Shown: positions 1-7,637 of the stretch, piece by piece
How the letters are laid out: each line of letters begins with the position of its first letter
Position numbering within the stretch: the stretch's first letter is position 1
From: Anaerolinea sp.
GTDB lineage: Bacteria > Chloroflexota > Anaerolineae > Aggregatilineales > UBA2796
Assembly: GCA_014879835.1 (NCBI GenBank)
Contig: JACSRJ010000272.1
Location: forward strand, 1 to 42,241
DNA: 42,241 nucleotides
Reading direction: 5' to 3'
Made by a program: the position numbers and the translations under genes
Notes under the pieces: generated by a model
Told to the model about the DNA's origin: nothing
What the model saw: only the letters and a program-made list of their open reading frames with translations
The model's database searches: none

Positions 1-112
1 GTTGAGGGGTAGCGGTGATATACACCACTGGGGTATCCGTGCCCGCACAGGCAAGAAGCGCCATCATGATTACAAGCACCGGAAGCACAAATTGAAGTTG
101 TCGCCTGATCAT
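1..112 (-). CDS. Lipoprotein N-terminus, partial (runs off window start)
   Basis: Reading the minus strand from the ATG at 112 gives about 37 codons with no stop before the edge. The start is a textbook lipoprotein signal: a basic MIRRQ n-region, a hydrophobic core, and the lipobox LLAC with Cys near residue 24. A polar Thr-rich stretch (TDTPVVYITATPQ) follows, a linker style common in exported proteins of this window. The mature protein should be anchored by a diacylglyceryl-Cys outside the membrane. Its function cannot be told because the body lies outside the window. It is divergent from the signal peptidase genes. The 219-base gap between them (113-331) shows -10-like TACAAT hexamers on both strands but no convincing full promoter. 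Confidence 0.7.
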   Translation of the reverse strand, partial: MIRRQLQFVLPVLVIMMALLACAGTDTPVVYITATPQ

Positions 113-331
113 CACCCAACACCCGCTCCACTGGTTGATTCCTACCCAGCCAAGGCGCCTCAATTGTATCCGGCAATGGTTCAAGGATCGATAAGTGCTT
201 GCTTAGGGAGTGGAAAAGACCTCATCCCCCGGCCCTTTTTTAGTGTTTGCTTTGAGCTTCACAACCAACCCTAGAGCAGTGCGATGGGTGGTGCTACAAT
301 CTTTGGGTACTGAAGATGTCTTGAGGTTGGT

Positions 332-997
332 TTGCCAAATCCTGAAATCCACCCCCAAAAACGCCCGCGATTGGTCTCGCGTGGGGCGCTGTGGCGTGAT
401 GCCAGCGAGATCATCTTGCTCATCGCTTCGATCTACACGCTGGTCAATGTGGCCACCGCACGCGCTGTGGTTGAGGGGGCAAGCATGAAACCTAACTTTG
501 AGACTGGGCAGCTCATCATCGTGAATCGTTTTGCTTACTTCTTTGATGCCCCTCAACGGGGTGATGTGATTGTACTCCATAACCCGAACAACCCTCAGGA
601 GGACTTCATCAAGCGGGTGATCGGTTTGCCGGGTGAGACCGTGCAAATTTTGGACGGACGGGTGTACATCAATGGGTCGATGCTCGAAGAACCCTATATC
701 GCCAAATTCTGCGACGCCATTTGTGATGGGTTGTGGTATGTGGGCCCGGATGAGTATTTTGTGTTGGGCGATAACCGGGGCAGCAGCCATGACAGCCACA
801 GCTTCGGGTCTATTCCCCGCCGTTTGATCGTGGGGCAGGCATGGATTCGCTACTTCCCGTTGAACCAATTCAGTATCATTCACCACCCGGATTATGGGCG
901 GGTGAACCCAACTTACATCCCGCTGCCACCCACCCCAACGCGGATGCCCCTACCTACCCTCAACCCTACCCCAGAGTCGGAGATGTTTGGGGGTTGA
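332..997 (+). CDS. lepB: Signal peptidase I (first of two tandem copies)
   Basis: Type I signal peptidase (S26 family), which cleaves signal peptides on the outer face of the membrane. One N-terminal membrane segment (about residues 24-42) precedes the catalytic Ser51 in GASMKP. The general-base Lys94 lies in FIKRVIGLPGE, and the GDNRGSSHDS box is present. The C-terminus ends in a Pro/Thr-rich tail (LPPTPTRMPLP). The TTG start at 332 is chosen because GAGG lies 5 bases upstream; no in-frame ATG precedes the membrane segment. A second copy follows after 48 bases. The catalytic residues are intact, so the enzyme should be active. Confidence 0.9.
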   Translation: MPNPEIHPQKRPRLVSRGALWRDASEIILLIASIYTLVNVATARAVVEGASMKPNFETGQLIIVNRFAYFFDAPQRGDVIVLHNPNNPQEDFIKRVIGLPGETVQILDGRVYINGSMLEEPYIAKFCDAICDGLWYVGPDEYFVLGDNRGSSHDSHSFGSIPRRLIVGQAWIRYFPLNQFSIIHHPDYGRVNPTYIPLPPTPTRMPLPTLNPTPESEMFGG

Positions 998-1045
998 GTG
1001 CAGATGTCTCCATGGAAATCAGGCATATAAGGAAGTGCTTCATCT

Positions 1046-1780
1046 ATGACCGACGGAATCAAGTTTGAAACCCCTGCCCCTGAACCCGAAGAGCACACAT
1101 TTCGCCCATCGGAGCGCCCTCGGCTGCGCGCTCATCGGCGGCTTGTACGGGATGTGATCGAGATCGTGCTGCTTATTGTGATCACCTATACCCCCATCAA
1201 CCTGATGACAGCCCGGGCAGTGGTTGAAGGTCCCAGCATGAAGCCCAACTTTGAGACGGGCGATCTGGTCATTGTGAATCGTTCCGCGTATTTTTTTGGC
1301 GCGCCTCAACGCGGCGACGTGGTTGTCCTTCATAACCCTCGCAACAGCACCAGCGACGATCTGATCAAACGGATCATTGGGCTGCCGAGTGAGACCATCG
1401 AAATCCGGGAAGGGCGTGTCTATGCCAACGGAACCCTGCTCGAAGAACCTTATGTCAACAACTTCTGCACGTGCAGTGGCATGTGGATTCTGAAGGATGA
1501 TGAATACTTCATCTTAGGGGATAACCGCAGCAACAGCTTTGACAGCCACAACTTTGGCCCGATCAACAAAAATCTGATTGTGGGGCAGGCGTGGATTCGT
1601 TACTACCCGCTCTCCAAGTTCACGATCATCGCTCATCCCCGCTACCCCACAGTTGATCCCAATTATGTGCCGCCCACACCTACCCCAACGCCGCAGGTTA
1701 CCCCGATGCTGCCGGGTGCGCCCTCGTATCCGCCAGCACTCACCCCACGCGATAACCTTAACCCTCGCGGTGGAGTGTGA
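1046..1780 (+). CDS. lepB: Signal peptidase I (second tandem copy)
   Basis: Paralogue of the upstream gene with the same architecture: a cytoplasmic acidic/proline-rich start, one membrane helix (about residues 36-53), catalytic Ser64 in GPSMKP, Lys108 in LIKRIIGLPSE, and a GDNRSNSFDS box. The copies share long identical stretches (TARAVVEG, SMKPNFETG, VGQAWIRY) but differ at the N-terminus and in the loop before the GDNR box. That loop carries CDAICDG in copy 1 and CTCSG in copy 2. The C-terminal tail is Thr/Pro-rich (PPTPTPTPQVTP). This looks like an old tandem duplication rather than a recent one. The stop lies just before the next start, so the genes are probably co-transcribed. Confidence 0.9.
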   Translation: MTDGIKFETPAPEPEEHTFRPSERPRLRAHRRLVRDVIEIVLLIVITYTPINLMTARAVVEGPSMKPNFETGDLVIVNRSAYFFGAPQRGDVVVLHNPRNSTSDDLIKRIIGLPSETIEIREGRVYANGTLLEEPYVNNFCTCSGMWILKDDEYFILGDNRSNSFDSHNFGPINKNLIVGQAWIRYYPLSKFTIIAHPRYPTVDPNYVPPTPTPTPQVTPMLPGAPSYPPALTPRDNLNPRGGV

Positions 1781-1783
1781 GTG

Positions 1784-2314
1784 ATGTTGAGGTACTCACT
1801 ACGCCGCGCCACGCCTCAGGATGCTTCTGATCTTCAGCGCTCCTGTTGGCAGCAATGGGAGACGGATATAATCGCGGAAATGCTTGATCGGGTAGAGAAA
1901 TTCGCAGCCAAAGGGCGCGGTTATGCCGCCGTCTCCGTTTGTGACGGGCAGGTGATCGGTTATGGGCAGTTATTGTCGTGGGCCAAAGTGGTCGAGATCA
2001 GTGACCTGATCGTCGCTCCGGCCTATCGCAATCAGGGCATCGGGACAGCCCTCATCCATCACCTGATTGGGGTTGCCCAAGGGTGGGGTAAAACCCATAT
2101 CGAGATCGGTGCAGCGCTGCGCAACACCCAAGCGCTGGCGCTCTATCGACGGCTTGGGTTTGGGGAAGATCGCCTGCTGCACCTTGAACTGGGAAACGGC
2201 TTGGAACCGGTGGTTTATCTCAAGATGGCTCTAGGTGGGGATGGAAAACAAAACGATGACAACACGAGTGCATCTGAGAACGCTTGGCTGTCGACTCAAT
2301 CAAGGCGAAATTGA
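1784..2314 (+). CDS. GNAT family N-acetyltransferase
   Basis: GCN5-related acetyltransferase. The acetyl-CoA-binding motif A is visible as DLIVAPAYRNQGIGTAL (R/Q-x-x-G-x-G/A), followed by the motif B-like ALALYRRLGFGE near residue 120. The substrate cannot be predicted; RimI-like protein acetylation and small-molecule acetylation are both possible. GTG at 1781 and ATG at 1784 are adjacent; ATG 1784 is preferred because GGAG lies about 8 bases upstream. The C-terminus (about 25 polar residues) overlaps the start of the next gene in another frame, suggesting translational coupling. Confidence 0.8.
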   Translation: MLRYSLRRATPQDASDLQRSCWQQWETDIIAEMLDRVEKFAAKGRGYAAVSVCDGQVIGYGQLLSWAKVVEISDLIVAPAYRNQGIGTALIHHLIGVAQGWGKTHIEIGAALRNTQALALYRRLGFGEDRLLHLELGNGLEPVVYLKMALGGDGKQNDDNTSASENAWLSTQSRRN

Positions 2315-3554
2315 CCGCATGGCGCGGCAGTTTGCCGGGGCAGGTTATGAGATCGCGCCCGGCCCGGAAACCGCCGCGCTGGTGATCGTGAACACCTGTG
2401 CGGTTACGGCGGAGGCAGTGCGCAGCAGTCGCCAGACCATCCATCAGATGCGTCGGGCCAACCCCGAAGCCCAAATTGTGGTCACCGGCTGCTACGCCCA
2501 TATTGCCCCGGAGGAGATTTCTGTGCTGCCGGGTGTCGCCCAAGTGATCAACAATCTGGCCAAGGATTCGCTGGTCTCGATCCTCACCCAAAAACCGATG
2601 GCAGAGATTGAACAATACGATCACGAGCCGCTGCTGAGGGAGCCGCTTGTTGGCGCGGGGGGCAAGACTCGTGCCTTTCTGAAGGTGCAAGATGGCTGTG
2701 ATCGTCACTGTGCCTTCTGCGTGACCCGGATTGCGCGGGGCCAAGGCCGCAGCCGACCCCTTGAAGCGATCTTAAAGGAAGCCCAAGCCCTTCATGCCTC
2801 TGGTTATCAGGAGGCTGTTCTGACCGGGGTGCATCTGGGCAGTTATGGACACGATCTGGGACAAACTGACGGACTGTCCCAGTTGATCCGAGCGCTGTTA
2901 GAGGATACCGACTTCCCCCGAATCCGTTTGTCCTCGCTAGAGCCGTGGGGAATCTCGGCGGGGTTCTTCCGCCTGTGGCAAAATCCGCGCCTATGCCCCC
3001 ATCTCCATTTGCCCTTACAGAGCGGATGTGACGCCACCCTAAAGCGCATGATCCGCCGCACCACCCAGCGCGAGTTTCGAGCGGTGATGGATGAAGCACG
3101 GACTCATATCCCCAACACAGCTATCGCTACTGATATGATCGTTGGTTACCCCGGCGAGAGTGATGCCGAATTTGAGATCAGCGCCGCTTTTGCGGAGGCG
3201 ATGAACTTCGCGGGGATGCACATCTTCCGTTACAGCCCGCGCCCCGGCACAGCCGCGATCCGACTTCCTGATCAGATCTTGGATGAGGTCAAAAAGGAAC
3301 GCAGCGAACGCCTGCACGAGATCGCCCGGCGGGCTGAAAGCGCCTTCGCTCAGGCACATGTGGGGCGCAAAGTGCCCATCCTGTGGGAGGCGGTCAGCGG
3401 TGCAACCGAAGGTGGCTACCTCAACAACGGTTATACCGATACCTTTTTACGGGTGCGCCTGATCGCGCCTGAGGTGTTCACCAACCGAATCACCCCAGTA
3501 CGTCTACGTGAATATGATCCTCAGGATCGTCTGCTTTACGGCGTGGTAGAATAG
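2241..3554 (+). CDS. mtaB: tRNA (t6A37) methylthiotransferase, MtaB-like
   Basis: Radical-SAM methylthiotransferase that would convert t6A to ms2t6A at tRNA position 37. The N-terminal UPF0004 domain shows TLGCRLNQGE, VNTCAVTAEA and TGCYA, three Cys for the auxiliary [4Fe-4S] cluster. The radical-SAM motif CDRHCAFC (CxxxCxxC) lies near residues 150-157. A C-terminal TRAM-like segment follows. The wording around TLGCRLNQ and NTCAVTAEA favours MtaB over MiaB or RimO. The start is ambiguous: GTG 2235, ATG 2241 and ATG 2256 are in frame. AGGTGGGG lies directly before 2241, while 2256 gives the cleanest family N-terminus. It overlaps the acetyltransferase gene by about 70 bases. Confidence 0.88.
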   Translation: MENKTMTTRVHLRTLGCRLNQGEIDRMARQFAGAGYEIAPGPETAALVIVNTCAVTAEAVRSSRQTIHQMRRANPEAQIVVTGCYAHIAPEEISVLPGVAQVINNLAKDSLVSILTQKPMAEIEQYDHEPLLREPLVGAGGKTRAFLKVQDGCDRHCAFCVTRIARGQGRSRPLEAILKEAQALHASGYQEAVLTGVHLGSYGHDLGQTDGLSQLIRALLEDTDFPRIRLSSLEPWGISAGFFRLWQNPRLCPHLHLPLQSGCDATLKRMIRRTTQREFRAVMDEARTHIPNTAIATDMIVGYPGESDAEFEISAAFAEAMNFAGMHIFRYSPRPGTAAIRLPDQILDEVKKERSERLHEIARRAESAFAQAHVGRKVPILWEAVSGATEGGYLNNGYTDTFLRVRLIAPEVFTNRITPVRLREYDPQDRLLYGVVE

Positions 3555-3592
3555 AGTCGTCTCAGACAACTCAAGCCAGCAGGAGAGCCAGT

Positions 3593-3943
3593 GTGGACAG
3601 GCAGGACTGCATTTTTTGCAAGATTGCGCGGGGGGATATGCCCGCCTCGATTGTATACCAAGATGCGGAAGTGGTGGTCTTTAAGGATATTCACCCCAGT
3701 GCGCCCATCCATTATCTGATCATCCCGCGCATTCACCTTGACAGCGCAGCCGAAGCTGAGGAACAGCACGCCCCCTTGTTGGGCAAACTGATCGTCACCG
3801 CCGCCAAGATCGCCCATGCGGAGGGCTTTGCGACTTTTGACTACCGTCTAGTGACCAACATCGGCAGGGATGGCGGGCAGAGTGTATTTCACCTCCACTG
3901 GCACTTAATGGCAGGCCGGCGTATGACATGGCCGTCAGGTTGA
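3593..3943 (+). CDS. HIT family nucleotide hydrolase (HinT-like)
   Basis: Histidine-triad protein of 116 residues, the usual HinT length. The N-terminus DCIFCKIARGDMPAS carries the CxxC pair common in this family. The catalytic triad is HLHWHL near residues 100-105. HinT enzymes hydrolyse purine nucleoside phosphoramidates; the natural substrate here is unknown. The GTG start is supported by AGGAGA five bases upstream. It lies between mtaB and yqeY in the same orientation, with short gaps. Confidence 0.88.
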   Translation: MDRQDCIFCKIARGDMPASIVYQDAEVVVFKDIHPSAPIHYLIIPRIHLDSAAEAEEQHAPLLGKLIVTAAKIAHAEGFATFDYRLVTNIGRDGGQSVFHLHWHLMAGRRMTWPSG

Positions 3944-3977
3944 TCCCTATACCGAAGGAAACAAAAGAAAGAAACTC

Positions 3978-4424
3978 ATGGCGATTAAAGAACGGATTCA
4001 GGAAGACCTGAAAAATGCGATGAAATCTGGTGATACGGCCAAGCGCGACGCGCTGCGGGTGATTGCCTCGGCGATCAAACAGGTAGAGGTCGATTCCCGT
4101 AAGGTGCTCACTGAAGATGATGTCTTAGGTATTCTGACCGGGGAGATCAAGCGCCGCCGGGACAGTATCAGCGAAGCAACCAAAGCCGGACGCACGGATA
4201 TTGCCGACAAGGAACAGTATGAAGTGACCCTGATCGAAACCTATCTGCCCCAACAGTTAACCCGTGAGGAACTGGAGGCGGAAGTGCGCAAAGCGATCAG
4301 CGAGTCCGGCGCGAAGACCGCCAAAGAGATGGGGAATGTGATGAAAGTCCTCATGCCGAGGGTCAAAGGGCGGGCCGATGGCAAGCTCGTGAATGAGGTG
4401 GTGAAGGCCCTGTTAGGCGGTTAA
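3978..4424 (+). CDS. yqeY: GatB/YqeY domain protein
   Basis: YqeY-family protein of 148 residues, related to the tail domain of the GatB amidotransferase subunit. Family landmarks are KERIQEDLKNAMKSGD at the start, the central ETYLPQQLTREELE and the end MPRVKGRADGKLVNEVV. The stand-alone protein probably binds tRNA, but its role is not established. Its stop overlaps the ATG of the 7TM-HD gene by one base, so translation is likely coupled. The order yqeY, 7TM-HD, ybeY, dgkA resembles a conserved block in Gram-positive bacteria; phoH is absent between yqeY and the HD gene. Confidence 0.88.
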   Translation: MAIKERIQEDLKNAMKSGDTAKRDALRVIASAIKQVEVDSRKVLTEDDVLGILTGEIKRRRDSISEATKAGRTDIADKEQYEVTLIETYLPQQLTREELEAEVRKAISESGAKTAKEMGNVMKVLMPRVKGRADGKLVNEVVKALLGG

Positions 4425-6550
4425 TGCTCCAAAACCAAACCGTCGTTTTGCGACGGATCAACAACGCCGTCATGAGCGGCATTTTTATCGTGGGTGCGGT
4501 GGTGATCCTTGCCTATTCCGCTTTTGCTCCCTCCGCAGAGGTGAGCCTTTCTGCAGCAGGACAGGTCGCGCCACAGGACATCACTGCCCCCTACAGCCTG
4601 ACTTATGAAAGTCAGGTATTGACTGATCTGGCCCGGAAGGCGGCCGCAGATGGGGTACAGCGGGTTTATGATCCCCCCAACCCCGGCGTCCTGCGCGATC
4701 AGATACGGATTGCCCGCCAGCTTCTGGACTACTTTGCCAACATTCGAGCGGATTTGTATGCTGCCGTGGACCAGCGCGCCGCAGATCTAAGCGCCAATAC
4801 GATCATTTCGCTCAGCGATGAGGAATACCTCAAGATTCTGGGGTTGGACGAGGCTGGTTGGCAGATCGTTGATTCCCAGACCATGTCCATGTTAGAACGG
4901 GTAATGCGCAACGAAATTCGGGAAGACACCTTATGGTCAGTGGTCAACAACCTGCCCAATCTGGTAAGCATCACGGTCTCGGACGAACAAGCGACACTCA
5001 TCATCGCTGTCGTGAAGGGACTTATCCGCCCCAATACCTTTTACAACGACGAACGCACCAAGTCCGCTAAAATTGCCGCTGCGGAGGCGGTGAAACCCGT
5101 CACCCGCAGTTTCATTCAGGGTCAGATCGTGGTGCGCGCTGGGGCGGTGGTCAGCGATGCGGATATGGAGGCGCTGCGCCAGTTAGGGTTGCTCCGTCCT
5201 ACCGATGAACGGTGGCGCACGGTGGCCAGTGCGGTGTTGGCAGTGGCTCTGCTGTATGGGCTGATGATCACTTACCTTCATCGGTTTCACCCTGATCTGC
5301 TTCGGGATCAGCCCCGGATGGCCCTGATCGGCGGACTGCTGCTGGTGTTTTTGGCTGGCTCACGGATGTTTGGGGGTGAAGGCGGGACTCTTTCGTACCT
5401 CTTCCCGGCCTCTGCCTTTCCTCTGATCCTCGTCGCGTTTGTGGATTCACAGGTGGCAGGGGCACTCACAGCGGGTTTGGCGGCGCTGGTTGGTTTGGCA
5501 ACGGGCAATTCACTCCAATTTGCCGCGATTGTGGCTGCGGGGGGCGCTGCGGGTATTTTGGTCATGCGCGACCGTGATCACCTGAGCGGTTATTTCACCG
5601 CCGGACTCACCATCGCAGTGGTGAACGTGGCGATCACGATCCTTTTTGGCTTAACCCGGAGCGGCGCGGATGCGGCTCAGATTGTGGGTGCGATCCCGGC
5701 CAGCCTGCTTAACGGTGGGCTTGCGGCCGGGCTGGGGCTGGTGGGTTTATTCTTGGTGAGCCGGATTTTTAACTTGCCTAGCAGTGTGCGCCTGTTGGAG
5801 CTTTCGCAGCCCAATCAACCACTCCTTCAACGTTTGCTTCGAGAAGCCCCCGGAACTTATCAACACAGCCTTCAGGTGGCCAACCTCGCTGAACTAGCAG
5901 CAGAACAGATCGGGGCGAACGCTGCGCTGGTACGGGTGGGAGCCCTGTATCACGACATTGGCAAACTCACCGCGCCGCCTTTTTTTGTGGAGAATCAAGC
6001 AGAAGGGGTTAACCCCCATGAGCGCCTGCGCCCTGAAGACAGCGCCCGGATCATCATTAATCATGTGATCGAGGGGGCGAAGATGGCCCGAAAAAACCAC
6101 CTGCCCGCAGTGATTGTGGATTACATCCTGCAACATCATGGCACGACCCGTGTTCTGTATTTCTACAACAAAGCGGTAGAAGCTGTCGGTGGGGACGAAA
6201 CGCAGGTGAATGATGCCCCCTTCACCTATCCCGGCCCCTGTCCGCAGACCCGCGAAGCCGCAATCATGATGTTGGCCGATGCCAGCGAAACCATTGTGCG
6301 TTCACGACGCACCCGTGACAAGCAGGAGATCGCGGACATCATTGAGGACTTGATCCAGCTTCGGCTCACCTGTGGCCAGTTGGACGAAAGCGGCCTAACC
6401 ATCAAGGAATTAAAGGTCATTAAAGAGGTCTTTGTGAACACCCTTCAAGGGGTGTTCCATCCTCGAATCATTTATCCCGCCCCACCCAAAACGCACACGC
6501 AAGAGATGACCGTCATCCCCACCGACCTGCCCGTGAAGGAAAATACTTAA
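4424..6550 (+). CDS. 7TM-HD domain phosphodiesterase (PgpH/YqfF-like)
   Basis: Membrane-bound HD-domain protein of 708 residues. Order: an N-terminal anchor (about 17-37), an extracytoplasmic 7TMR-HDED-type domain (about 45-265), a block of about seven membrane helices (about 267-450), then a cytoplasmic HD domain. The HD motif is YHDIGKL near residues 508-514, with AGPTYQHS-like EAPGTYQHSLQVANLAE upstream and HHGTTR downstream as further metal ligands. Gram-positive homologues (PgpH) hydrolyse c-di-AMP; that activity here is inferred from the family. ATG overlaps the yqeY stop, and the stop overlaps the ybeY start (TAATG), so this is one operon. Confidence 0.88.
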   Translation: MLQNQTVVLRRINNAVMSGIFIVGAVVILAYSAFAPSAEVSLSAAGQVAPQDITAPYSLTYESQVLTDLARKAAADGVQRVYDPPNPGVLRDQIRIARQLLDYFANIRADLYAAVDQRAADLSANTIISLSDEEYLKILGLDEAGWQIVDSQTMSMLERVMRNEIREDTLWSVVNNLPNLVSITVSDEQATLIIAVVKGLIRPNTFYNDERTKSAKIAAAEAVKPVTRSFIQGQIVVRAGAVVSDADMEALRQLGLLRPTDERWRTVASAVLAVALLYGLMITYLHRFHPDLLRDQPRMALIGGLLLVFLAGSRMFGGEGGTLSYLFPASAFPLILVAFVDSQVAGALTAGLAALVGLATGNSLQFAAIVAAGGAAGILVMRDRDHLSGYFTAGLTIAVVNVAITILFGLTRSGADAAQIVGAIPASLLNGGLAAGLGLVGLFLVSRIFNLPSSVRLLELSQPNQPLLQRLLREAPGTYQHSLQVANLAELAAEQIGANAALVRVGALYHDIGKLTAPPFFVENQAEGVNPHERLRPEDSARIIINHVIEGAKMARKNHLPAVIVDYILQHHGTTRVLYFYNKAVEAVGGDETQVNDAPFTYPGPCPQTREAAIMMLADASETIVRSRRTRDKQEIADIIEDLIQLRLTCGQLDESGLTIKELKVIKEVFVNTLQGVFHPRIIYPAPPKTHTQEMTVIPTDLPVKENT

Positions 6551-7074
6551 TGAGCCAACCCCTGTATGAACTTGAGATCGAAGACGAGTTTGGCGCACCA
6601 AACCTCCCTGAAGCCCAGATGCGGGCCGCGATGGAATGGGTCTTAAAGGCGCACCAGACCCCACCCACAACCGCGATCACGGTATTGATCAGTGATGATG
6701 ATCACGTTCAGTCCCTTAACCGTGAGTTTCGTGGGGTGGATGCGCCCACTGACATCCTCTCTTTTACGGCCGACCCGATCCCCGACGATTTACGAGCGAT
6801 GATGTCCGAATCAGGCGAGGAGGAGCCGCTTTATCTGGGCGATCTGATCATCGCTTACCCCTATACCCAACGCCATGCCCACGAAGCGGGGCATTCAATG
6901 GAAGACGAGTTGACCCTGCTGGTCATTCATGGAACCCTGCATCTGTTGGGTTATGATCACGATACCCCTGAACATCAGGATTTAATGTGGGCGCGCCAAA
7001 AAGACGCGCTCGATGCGATGGGAATTGCCCTTGAAGTCCCCCGATTCACCTTTGAGGAAAATCCCGATGAATGA
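6550..7074 (+). CDS. ybeY: Endoribonuclease YbeY (16S rRNA maturation)
   Basis: UPF0054 metalloprotein of 174 residues. The zinc-binding signature HGTLHLLGYDH lies near residues 126-136, with the third His in the H-x3-H-x5-H pattern. The upstream LNREFRGVDAPTDILSF block is also characteristic. YbeY acts in 16S rRNA 3'-end processing and ribosome quality control in the cytoplasm. ATG overlaps the preceding stop; the end overlaps dgkA by 8 bases. Confidence 0.92.
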   Translation: MSQPLYELEIEDEFGAPNLPEAQMRAAMEWVLKAHQTPPTTAITVLISDDDHVQSLNREFRGVDAPTDILSFTADPIPDDLRAMMSESGEEEPLYLGDLIIAYPYTQRHAHEAGHSMEDELTLLVIHGTLHLLGYDHDTPEHQDLMWARQKDALDAMGIALEVPRFTFEENPDE

Positions 7075-7555
7075 ACCTGAAGCGCCTTCCCGCCGTCCTT
7101 TACTGCGCTGGCACCCCGATACCCTTGAGACTCTGGCAACCCGCCCCGAACACTACAGCCCGATCATCAGCACCAGTCGCTTACGCAGCTTTCGTTATGC
7201 GCTTGCCGGTTGGCTCTATATGCTCCGCTATCAGAAAAACACCCGGATTCAAGCGTTTTTTTCGATAACAGTTTTCCTCTTGGGGCTGTGGCTGGGTTTA
7301 TCACCTGTAGAGTGGGCGATCTTGCTGCTCACCATCACCATCAACTGGATGGCGGAGTTTGTGAACGCCGCCATTGAAGCAGCCGTCAACCTTGCCAGCC
7401 CCGGGCTGCACCCAATGGCACGGGTGGGCAAAGATGTAGGTGCGGCGGCGGTTTTGTTGACCTCCGTGGCAGCGGCGATCATCGGTAGTTTGATTCTGGG
7501 CCCGCCTCTTTTAACCCGCCTAGAGCCAGTGATCATTAGTTTGCTGCGCCGTTAG
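7067..7555 (+). CDS. dgkA: Diacylglycerol/undecaprenol kinase family protein
   Basis: Small integral-membrane kinase of the DgkA family, about 162 residues. The N-terminal cytoplasmic stretch of about 40 residues is longer than usual. Then come FRYALAGWLYMLRYQKNTRIQAFF and two or three hydrophobic helices. The family core EFVNAAIEAAVNLASP...ARVGKDVGAAAVLL carries the conserved Glu, Asn and Lys-Asp. Gram-positive homologues phosphorylate undecaprenol; the lipid substrate here is inferred. ATG 7067 is selected because GAGGA lies 8 bases upstream; an in-frame upstream ATG at 7013 lies well inside ybeY. It ends the plus-strand operon; an 82-base gap follows. Confidence 0.85.
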   Translation: MNEPEAPSRRPLLRWHPDTLETLATRPEHYSPIISTSRLRSFRYALAGWLYMLRYQKNTRIQAFFSITVFLLGLWLGLSPVEWAILLLTITINWMAEFVNAAIEAAVNLASPGLHPMARVGKDVGAAAVLLTSVAAAIIGSLILGPPLLTRLEPVIISLLRR

Positions 7556-7637
7556 CAAAATTGCCGTATGCTTGTAGAAGGCATTGATCCAATGACCTGA
7601 ATCCGGAAATTTTTAAAAGGTGAGGAGAGACAGCTTC

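Noticed and set aside
203-886. 227-residue minus-strand ORF
   Set aside because: It lies fully opposite the first lepB gene, with no family pattern; a shadow of real coding sequence.
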